Shown here piece by piece: positions 1 to 5,397 of a stretch of 6,431 bases of DNA. The stretch's first letter is position 1, and every line of letters begins with the position of its first letter. Both the position numbers and the translations under genes were made by a program. This DNA comes from Candidatus Shapirobacteria bacterium UBA1435 (GTDB lineage Bacteria > Patescibacteriota > Microgenomatia > UBA12405), in NCBI GenBank assembly GCA_002329385.1, contig DCTR01000023.1, forward strand, positions 24,559 to 30,989, in the 5' to 3' direction. The notes below the pieces were generated by a model. That model worked only from the letters and a program-made list of their open reading frames with translations. It was not told the origin of the DNA and made no database searches.

Positions 1-1682
1 CCATTGCCATCGACAAGCATGCCGGCGATGGTTGAAGAAGCAATAGATAACGTCAGATTGACGGTGACGGGAGAAGAGGCAGATACCGACACTTCCTGGG
101 GAGGGTTGACGTTGGCGTAGGGGTCGCTTGGATTAAGTTGCGGCATGACCATCCAATTGCCGGCAGTGACGCTTAAAGAGAAGGCCCCGTTGCTGTCGCT
201 GGTTGCTTCGGAAAAACCACCACCATCACGGACAAAAGCGTTAACCCTAATATTGGCAATACCTACTCCGGAGGCGTTTTTGACCGTACCGGTGATCAGG
301 CTGTCTTTATTGGTTAGAGTGATATCGCCGACACTTTTGGTTTCGTTATCGGCAACGGTGATGGGGTTAAGCTTGGGGGTGCCGTAGGCGCTCGACGGCG
401 GCGCCCAGACATTGATGTTGTAAGTGCCAGGAGGCACGGCAATGGAAAAGGTTCCCTGATCATTCTGGATCGATGTGCCCGAACCTTTGCCCTCCTGACT
501 AAAAACACCAATACCAAGCTGATCACTTTGGGCGACGGGGGTGCCGTTTGGTTTTAGCAGACGGCCGGTGATGGTGGCGGTCGCCTTGTAAACGGAAAAA
601 TTGACCGTTTTCGACTCGAGGGTGAGGTCGGAGGTGAACTTGAGATTGGTGGGAGGTTGGCCGTAGGACCAGTTAACTACACCGGCTGGCTGGGGCATAA
701 TCCCCCAATCACCGCCGCCGACTAATAAGGAATAATCACCATTTGAGTCAGTCGTTGTCTGGGCAAAGCCGGAGCCGTTCATCTTAAAAGCATTGATGTT
801 CACCCCGGACACACCCAGTCCGTCATCAGAATAGGTTACCCGGCCGGAAACGGTTTTGGTGGCAGTGGAGAACTGAAAATCCTTATCTTGCGGAGAACCG
901 GTGTAGGCGGCGGTGTAGCGGTCGGGAGAAATCAGGTTTCCGCCGCCCTGAAAGGGAGGAAAGACTTCAAGCGAATAGCTGCTACCAACACTGACAGCAG
1001 AAGTGGTAATATAATATTTTCCGGCAGAATCGGTAATACAACCAGTCGGCATCGAACCACCGACGCTAAAACCGACCGGATAAATATTGACATACGCCTG
1101 GCTGACAGCCGAAGCGCCAACATTGGTAACCGTCCCCTGAAAAGAGATATCCCCCACCCGCAGGTGGGTCTGATAAAAATAGTTGGCACTACTATTGTTG
1201 GCATCGCCGTCGATGACATCACCGCCGATGGTCGACAGAGTTCTGATACCCGCACTATCGACAGCGGGAGAAGAAGAATTAGTTAACCCGCCAATCCGAA
1301 AGGTCACGGTGGTGTTGGCAGGGATGTCGCTGCCGCTGGTTTTGAGGTGAATGCCGTTTTGGACGATAGAGTTAAGAGAAGGGTTGTCGCCCTTCGGGGC
1401 AAAAGACAGACCAGATACTTCCGGCGACGAGCCGACGTAAGTGATAGTAGTGGAATCCGGCTCATTGTCGACGGCGCTTGGCAGCTGAATTTCAATAAAA
1501 CCGCCCTGGGGTAAAAGAGTAGCAGTTTTAACGGCGAAAGTTACCTCAACATTAGTGGCACCAAGTGAAGCAGACGAAGAGGTGTTGGTAACCGAAATCA
1601 AATGGCCGACAGCAGAGAGGGGGTTGGGAACGCTACAAACAAGGAGGAATAAAAAAGCTACAACCCCTTTTTTGAGGCGCAT
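1..1682 (-). CDS. Secreted surface protein with tandem carboxypeptidase-regulatory-like domains (3' end beyond the window)
   Basis: The reading frame is open from the ATG at 1682 to the left edge: 560 codons with no stop, so the C-terminus is missing. Residues 1-24 form a signal peptide (MRLKK, then a hydrophobic stretch, then PLSA), with likely signal peptidase I cleavage after A24. Residues ~27-175 are beta-rich, Ser/Thr-rich and unlike any family I can name. Four beta-sandwich units of the carboxypeptidase-regulatory-like (CarboxypepD_reg/PF13620) type follow, beginning near residues 183, 279, 372 and 464, each with a G-x-V/L opening and most with a D-x-x-G-x-F/Y-S-type turn. A fifth opens near 552 at the edge. 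Units 2 and 4 resemble each other most, and 3 and 5 seem to pair, giving an A-B-A-B order. Such folds in other proteins serve as adhesive or stalk modules. The role here (attachment, or cell-wall or S-layer association) is inference. A C-terminal anchor, if any, lies outside the window. The start is supported by the signal peptide and an adjacent promoter. Confidence 0.88.
   Translation of the reverse strand, partial: MRLKKGVVAFLFLLVCSVPNPLSAVGHLISVTNTSSSASLGATNVEVTFAVKTATLLPQGGFIEIQLPSAVDNEPDSTTITYVGSSPEVSGLSFAPKGDNPSLNSIVQNGIHLKTSGSDIPANTTVTFRIGGLTNSSSPAVDSAGIRTLSTIGGDVIDGDANNSSANYFYQTHLRVGDISFQGTVTNVGASAVSQAYVNIYPVGFSVGGSMPTGCITDSAGKYYITTSAVSVGSSYSLEVFPPFQGGGNLISPDRYTAAYTGSPQDKDFQFSTATKTVSGRVTYSDDGLGVSGVNINAFKMNGSGFAQTTTDSNGDYSLLVGGGDWGIMPQPAGVVNWSYGQPPTNLKFTSDLTLESKTVNFSVYKATATITGRLLKPNGTPVAQSDQLGIGVFSQEGKGSGTSIQNDQGTFSIAVPPGTYNINVWAPPSSAYGTPKLNPITVADNETKSVGDITLTNKDSLITGTVKNASGVGIANIRVNAFVRDGGGFSEATSDSNGAFSLSVTAGNWMVMPQLNPSDPYANVNPPQEVSVSASSPVTVNLTLSIASSTIAGMLVDGN
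135..293 (-). repeat. Surface-protein repeat, type A, copy 2
   Basis: Residues 464-516, opening with TGTV and ending with VMPQL. It shares the NAF, GxGF, DSNG, SL, W and MPQ positions with copy 1 (687-848). A different regulatory-like domain (residues ~372-458) lies between the two copies, and a unit opening like that one (IAGMLVDGNG) follows copy 2 at the window edge. This suggests that a two-domain unit was duplicated. Confidence 0.75.
687..848 (-). repeat. Surface-protein repeat, type A, copy 1
   Basis: Residues 279-332 of the surface protein, opening with SGRV and ending with the IMPQP motif. Aligned by hand to copy 2 (135-293) with one gap, 23 of about 53 positions are identical. These include NAF, GxGF, the DSNG turn, SL, a tryptophan and MPQ. 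The codons differ widely between the copies, so this is an old protein-level duplication and not a recent DNA repeat. Confidence 0.75.
1611..1682 (-). other. Signal peptide of the surface protein
   Basis: Residues 1-24 have a basic n-region (R2, K4, K5), a hydrophobic core from about V7 to V15, and a PLSA c-region with small residues before the predicted cut between A24 and V25. This fits Sec export with signal peptidase I cleavage. C16 sits in the core in the context LLVC, but valine directly before the cysteine is a poor lipobox, so a lipoprotein is less likely. Confidence 0.75.
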
Positions 1683-1690
1683 ATATTAAA

Positions 1691-1719
1691 AGGATAGATC
1701 TGATCGGAGGCAGTGTCAA
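1691..1719 (-). promoter_or_regulatory. Sigma70-type promoter of the surface-protein gene, predicting a nearly leaderless mRNA
   Basis: Read on the minus strand, TTGACA (1714-1719) is a perfect -35 box. A 17-base spacer (1697-1713) separates it from TATCCT (1691-1696), a 4-of-6 match to the -10 consensus. Only 8 bases (tttaatat) separate the -10 from the ATG, which puts the predicted transcription start within about two bases of the start codon. No Shine-Dalgarno sequence is present. The promoter fills the 50-base gap after the helicase stop codon. Confidence 0.6.
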
Positions 1720-1732
1720 CAGGGGCAAATGG

Positions 1733-4700
1733 CTATTTGTCGAGCAGGTAGTGAAGGCGGTGCTTGTCTTGGCAGTCTTTGCCCAGGTGGTAAAAATCGA
1801 GATCGGCAATATGCCGATAAACATCCAAGACAAGCTCTTTGAGTTTTTTGACATGCAATTCATCTAAATCGAATTCCCGTCTGACGTATCCTCGTAGACG
1901 GCTGGGTTCAATAAAATCAATGGCGCCGCTGGTAATCCGATAGTTTAGCCGATGACTTTTTTCGGCCAGTAGGCGATAAAAAACCAGTTGACGGAAATAA
2001 TCACCATCTTCAGACAGCTCGCGACTCTTGCTGTCGGGGTTACCGGTCTTGAAATCGACAACTCTGGCGTTGCGATGGTCGACAATTTCTATCTTGTCAA
2101 TCTTGCCGGTAATGGGGACGTCGCCAAGGTGGATGTTTTCGGGAGAAAAGTCGTAGTCTACGATGACTTTTGAAGAAAAGCGATCATGATAATGATGGTA
2201 ATAGCCACTAAGCATCTGGCTACCAAGCGGCAGGGTTTCTTCGAAAACTTCTGGCGGCAATCTTTGGCTGGTTAAATCGTTTTTGAAACGGGCAAGAATT
2301 TCATCAAGCGGGGGAGGGGTGTTGTTTTGAGAGAGGGAGTGATATAAAAAAGCGAGCGTCTGGTGAATGGCTGTGCCAAAGCTGGCCGATTTGTCTTTGG
2401 GCAGAGGTATCCTTAAGATAGTTTTATGGAGAAAACAAAACGGGCAACGGAGGTAGGAATTAAGATGGGTGACACTTAGTCGATAGTCGTTTTTGATATA
2501 AGCAGAAAGAAAAGAGGCAAATTCTGCCGGCAAGTGGCGGCGGGGCAAAACGGAAAGAGCAGAGTAAAGGGCATTGGATTGGTGATCAGACTGAAAAGGA
2601 ATAGCCTGGGTTAATTTTGGGTTGATTTCAGAGACAAAGACGGACGGCAGTTGGGGACGACCGTTTTCGTTGGACTGCGAGTAGGAAAGATATAAATGTA
2701 ATTTTGCCCTGGTCAGGGCGACATAAAACAATCTTCTTTCGTCTTCGTTGTCATCGGTTAGATTACGGGAGATTTCCGTCTGGATGATACCCATGGGCAA
2801 ACGGAGAGCGGAATGACTAACGTTATTCCCCCACTTTTTGTCGACGACTTTGATGAGAAAAACATGTTCAAACTCAAGCCCTTTGGCCTTATGGACGGTC
2901 ATAAGTTGAACCGAATCGGATTGATCGACGACAAGAGGAGGAGCAAAAAAGGGCAGGTGGTTTTGATTTAGCCGGTCCAGCCGGTCAAGAAAATCGGCAA
3001 GAGAGTAATGATGTTGAAGAGAAAAGGTTTTTAGTTGGGAATAGAAAAAATGGAGTTGGTTTAAAAGGCGGGGATCTTTTTTTAGAAGGCAATATTTGAG
3101 AAAGCCGAAACGGCGAATGATTTTGTAGAAAAAACGATCAAGAGAATAGTTTTCCAAAGATAAACGGGATTGAGCGACTTTGGCAACAAAGACCCTGATC
3201 TTTTTGCAACCACCTGGACTTATGCCAACTTGTTTAAGTTTTTTGGAGGCAAGAATTAAGGAGTCCAGTGGTCGTTGGTGACGGCTGGAGTACTGAACGA
3301 GCTTTAGCAAGTCAAGCGGAGGAAGCGAAATAAACGGAGAGGACAGAATGTGGTAAACAAGGTCAAAACGGCCTGGATCCTGAATAAAGTTTAAAAGGTT
3401 AATCAGCTGGATAAAGAGTTTGTTTTTTAGCAAATCCTCCTGGGTGGGAAGGTAAAACCGAATACCTAAAGAAGACAGGATTTCACAAAGATGATCAGAG
3501 TCGTCGTTGTTTCGATAAAGAATGGCAATTTGGGAAGGACTGACTCCTATGGACAACAACTCTTTTACTTTTTGGGCAACGAAGTAGTTTTCGTCCAGAT
3601 TAGTCGGGGCGGCGAAAAGGCTGACCGGAACATGGGACTGCTTCTGGGAGGCGACTAATGATTTGTCGATGTCAAGGTAGCGACTGATGCGATTTTGATT
3701 TAAGCCGATTACCGAAGAGGCGGCGTCAAGCAGTAGCTGGTGGCTACGGTAGTTGGTTTTCAAAACTATCGGGCGGACGTGATAGCGGTGATAAAAGTGA
3801 TAGATGTTTTCGATAGAGGCACCCTGAAAACGAAAGATTGCCTGGTCATCGTCGCCGACAACAAAGACATTTGGCTGGTCGTAATAGCTGGCAAGAAGGT
3901 CGACAATCTGATTTTGGGCAGAGTTGGTATCCTGGTATTCATCAACCAGAATGTATTGGTATCTCTCCTGGTAAGACAGGAGTAGCTCCGAATATCGGCG
4001 AAAGGCATTAATGACAAACAGGATCATATCTTCATAATCGTAAAAACCCATGCCTTCAAGTGACTGTTGATATTGCCGATAGATTTCGCATAAATCTTGC
4101 TGTCTAGCCAGATGACGGCTAAGATCGTCGATGGTTTTGATCAGGGCGTTTTTATAATTTACCGAGGGAGATTTGGCCGGACCAAGATTGTAGCCACCCG
4201 AACAGAATAGCTGGCGGTGGTAAGAAAACGTGGAAAGAAGGGAGGAGGGCAGGTTGGAGAGATTAAGCAGAGACGAGACGACTTCGTCGACCTTGTCGCC
4301 CAAATCGCGAAGGTTAAACCGGAGAGACTTGAGCTGGTTATAATGCGCAGAAGAAGCGGTTAAAAAATGATCGATACCTTTAATAATTTCAGAGAGTTGG
4401 TCGGGGGCGATCCCTTCCCTTTTTAGAGTCTGGATATTGTCAATTATTTGTGACTGGTAAAAAAAATGGTCCCGCCACGGCTTGAGAGGGGAACCGTCGG
4501 GCAGTTTTTCAATTATATTTTGGATAAGATCGATTTTTTCGAGATCGTCTAGGTTTTTAAAATTCTGGGTTTGAGAAAAAAAGTCGCGGTTTTCCTGGAT
4601 AATTTCGTTACAAAAAGAGTGATAGGTGCATATTTTAACCGAATAGGCGGGCGGGCCGATGATGGAGAGGAGCCGCGAGCGCATGTTTACGGCGGCAGAA

Positions 4701-4909
4701 TCAGTAAAAGTTAGACAGAGAATGGCGGAGGGGGGAAGCTGGCGGTTGAGGATGATATTGGCAATACGAAGAGCAATAGTTTGGGTTTTGCCCGTACCGG
4801 CACCGGCGATAACCATAACCGGCCCTTCGGTGGTATCGACAGCCTGTTTTTGCTCCTGATTTAGGCGAGAATATTCCAAAAGAAACCGCTTCTGGAAGAA
4901 CTGATCCAT
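1733..4909 (-). CDS. UvrD/RecB-like ATP-dependent DNA helicase with C-terminal PD-(D/E)XK nuclease domain
   Basis: A complete 1058-residue superfamily 1A protein predicted to unwind DNA 3' to 5' using ATP and to cut it, in repair or recombination. Motifs in order: Q-motif LNQEQKQAV (16-24), Walker A GAGTGKT (36-42), motif Ia LTFTDSAA (66-73), Walker B DEYQ (323-326), motif III GDDDQAIFRFQGA (352-364), motif IV NYRS (386-389), motif V TVHKAKGLEF (671-680) and motif VI YVALTRAK (729-736). From ~811 a Cas4/AddB-like nuclease follows: THLNSYLRCPFCF, H849 (GTAIH), D938 (GKIDKI), D952 and K954 (VVDFKTG) and Q974-x3-Y978. All catalytic positions I expect are present. At 1058 residues it is longer than a plain UvrD/PcrA (roughly 700-750) and shorter than typical AddA, so I give no symbol. 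A four-cysteine iron-sulfur cluster looks unlikely: C822, C825 and C1046 do not make the AddB pattern. The stop is TAG. An in-frame TGA at 4913-4915 rules out a longer product by ATG extension. No well-spaced Shine-Dalgarno sequence precedes the start. Confidence 0.95.
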   Translation of the reverse strand: MDQFFQKRFLLEYSRLNQEQKQAVDTTEGPVMVIAGAGTGKTQTIALRIANIILNRQLPPSAILCLTFTDSAAVNMRSRLLSIIGPPAYSVKICTYHSFCNEIIQENRDFFSQTQNFKNLDDLEKIDLIQNIIEKLPDGSPLKPWRDHFFYQSQIIDNIQTLKREGIAPDQLSEIIKGIDHFLTASSAHYNQLKSLRFNLRDLGDKVDEVVSSLLNLSNLPSSLLSTFSYHRQLFCSGGYNLGPAKSPSVNYKNALIKTIDDLSRHLARQQDLCEIYRQYQQSLEGMGFYDYEDMILFVINAFRRYSELLLSYQERYQYILVDEYQDTNSAQNQIVDLLASYYDQPNVFVVGDDDQAIFRFQGASIENIYHFYHRYHVRPIVLKTNYRSHQLLLDAASSVIGLNQNRISRYLDIDKSLVASQKQSHVPVSLFAAPTNLDENYFVAQKVKELLSIGVSPSQIAILYRNNDDSDHLCEILSSLGIRFYLPTQEDLLKNKLFIQLINLLNFIQDPGRFDLVYHILSSPFISLPPLDLLKLVQYSSRHQRPLDSLILASKKLKQVGISPGGCKKIRVFVAKVAQSRLSLENYSLDRFFYKIIRRFGFLKYCLLKKDPRLLNQLHFFYSQLKTFSLQHHYSLADFLDRLDRLNQNHLPFFAPPLVVDQSDSVQLMTVHKAKGLEFEHVFLIKVVDKKWGNNVSHSALRLPMGIIQTEISRNLTDDNEDERRLFYVALTRAKLHLYLSYSQSNENGRPQLPSVFVSEINPKLTQAIPFQSDHQSNALYSALSVLPRRHLPAEFASFLSAYIKNDYRLSVTHLNSYLRCPFCFLHKTILRIPLPKDKSASFGTAIHQTLAFLYHSLSQNNTPPPLDEILARFKNDLTSQRLPPEVFEETLPLGSQMLSGYYHHYHDRFSSKVIVDYDFSPENIHLGDVPITGKIDKIEIVDHRNARVVDFKTGNPDSKSRELSEDGDYFRQLVFYRLLAEKSHRLNYRITSGAIDFIEPSRLRGYVRREFDLDELHVKKLKELVLDVYRHIADLDFYHLGKDCQDKHRLHYLLDK

Positions 4910-4915
4910 GGATCA

Positions 4916-4924
4916 ATTTTACCA
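4916..4924 (-). promoter_or_regulatory. Possible extended -10 promoter of the helicase gene
   Basis: On the minus strand, TGG followed by TAAAAT fits the extended -10 form TGn-TATAAT with one mismatch. Six bases (tgatcc) then precede the ATG at 4909, so +1 would fall on the A of the start codon. I see no -35 match at 16-18 base spacing. The only Shine-Dalgarno-like bases (GAGG, overlapping the upstream stop) are 16 bases from the ATG, too far to be typical. The element is short, so chance occurrence is quite possible. Confidence 0.35.
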
Positions 4925-4927
4925 GCC

Positions 4928-5203
4928 TCAACGCTGACGACGACCAAGCGGCAAGCCATGGGTTAGGAGAAAATCGCGCCACCAGTTTGGATAATCGCGC
5001 CAGGATTGGCATTTGCCGTCATCCCCTGGGCCAATGGCGGTGCCGTCGCCGGCTAAGTCGGGGTAGTATCTGAACAATAAATCCGGACGGCGGCAAATAT
5101 CGGAGGGCTGGATTTCCCGCAGCCTGGCACTTTCTAGCAGACGGTTGACCGCAGATGGAGGATGTAAACCGGTAAGACTGGCAATTTCCTTGCGAGAGAC
5201 CAT
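4928..5203 (-). CDS. Small hypothetical protein with a helix-turn-helix-like N-terminus
   Basis: A 91-residue frame ending in TGA, 18 bases before the helicase start. I do not recognise the family. Residues 3-30 (SRKEIASLTGL, then PPSAVNRLLESARLREI) have the spacing of a Crp/MarR-type helix-turn-helix: a short helix, a Gly turn, then a recognition-like helix. Downstream is an acidic Gly-rich loop (DLAGDGTAIGPGDDGK, 49-64) and a tryptophan-rich segment (W68, W74, W75), ending in a basic tail (LGRRQR). C37 and C65 are the only cysteines. An in-frame TAA at 5213-5215 makes the ATG at 5203 the earliest usual start. No Shine-Dalgarno sequence precedes it, but a strong extended -10 does. It could regulate itself or the helicase gene, but that is speculation. 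A competing frame across 5019-5264 looks like low-order sequence and is not preferred. Confidence 0.65.
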   Translation of the reverse strand: MVSRKEIASLTGLHPPSAVNRLLESARLREIQPSDICRRPDLLFRYYPDLAGDGTAIGPGDDGKCQSWRDYPNWWRDFLLTHGLPLGRRQR

Positions 5204-5211
5204 TAAAGACG

Positions 5212-5220
5212 ATTATATCA
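5212..5220 (-). promoter_or_regulatory. Extended -10 promoter (TGaTATAAT) of the helix-turn-helix-like gene
   Basis: On the minus strand, TGA-TATAAT is an exact match to the extended -10 consensus TGn-TATAAT. It directly follows the TGA stop of the upstream small membrane-protein gene. Eight bases (cgtcttta) separate it from the ATG at 5203, so the predicted mRNA would have a leader of about 0-2 bases. The -35 region at 17-base spacing (CAAGCA) matches poorly, which is tolerated at extended -10 promoters. Confidence 0.5.
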
Positions 5221-5397
5221 TCAGCGGCAGGGCGTGCTTGGTTCGGCAGTGATCGGATGGCCATGTTCGACCCAGCGACCGTCTTGGCAGATCCAGCCGT
5301 CCTCGGGGGTTAAAAGGCGAAAGGCCAGAGCAATGAAAAAGATAAACAGGGTAATAATTATTAAAATATTTTTGGTAGAAAGATAGGCGCGAATCAT
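5221..5397 (-). CDS. Small single-pass membrane protein with a WxCxxxGxWVxHGxP motif
   Basis: A 58-residue frame. A short basic N-terminus (MIRAYLSTK) precedes one strongly hydrophobic segment (residues ~11-28, rich in I, L and F). A 30-residue tail then contains GWICQDGRWVEHGHP (34-48) and ends PSTPCR. The positive-inside rule places the tail outside the membrane, where C37 and C57 could form a disulfide. From memory, short anchored proteins with a W-C-G-WV-HG-P tail recur in CPR (Patescibacteria) genomes. I know of no assigned function and do not propose one. The ATG overlaps the gatB stop codon (ATGA), and GAGGAG lies 8 bases upstream, so translation is probably coupled to gatB. The frame ends in TGA. 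The motif, membrane segment, ribosome binding site and overlap together argue that this is a real gene despite its size. Confidence 0.85.
   Translation of the reverse strand: MIRAYLSTKNILIIITLFIFFIALAFRLLTPEDGWICQDGRWVEHGHPITAEPSTPCR

Noticed and set aside
1153..1168. Inverted repeat CCCACC-CGCA-GGTGGG
   Set aside because: A 6-base stem inside the surface-protein frame (encoding THLRVGD). On the coding strand no run of T follows directly, so it is not a convincing terminator.
888..1286. 132-residue plus-strand open frame antisense to the surface-protein gene
   Set aside because: Its composition mirrors the Gly/Thr/Ser-rich sense strand. It has no start signal or domain and lies wholly within a continuous coding frame on the minus strand.
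1389..1400. Small hairpin GCCC-TTCG-GGGC
   Set aside because: A perfect 4-base stem with a TTCG loop, but it lies inside the surface-protein reading frame and has no T-tract in the direction of transcription. It is explained by coding sequence.
1632..1640. Lipobox-like cysteine (C16) in the surface-protein signal peptide
   Set aside because: The residue before the cysteine is valine, where lipoboxes normally have Gly, Ala or Ser. It also lies within the hydrophobic core, and a better signal peptidase I site (PLSA) follows.
1683..1732. Possible terminator between the helicase and surface-protein genes
   Set aside because: The 50-base gap holds no stem-loop with a T-tract. The GATC and AGATCT words are short palindromes within the promoter spacer and do not form a stable hairpin.
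4701..5012. 103-residue minus-strand frame running from the 91-residue gene into the helicase gene
   Set aside because: It overlaps the Walker A region of the helicase in another frame. The helicase motifs prove which frame is translated.
5019..5264. Alternative 81-residue minus-strand frame overlapping two small genes
   Set aside because: It crosses both the 58-residue and the 91-residue genes in a third frame, has no Shine-Dalgarno sequence or recognisable motif, and ends abruptly. Both overlapped frames are better supported.
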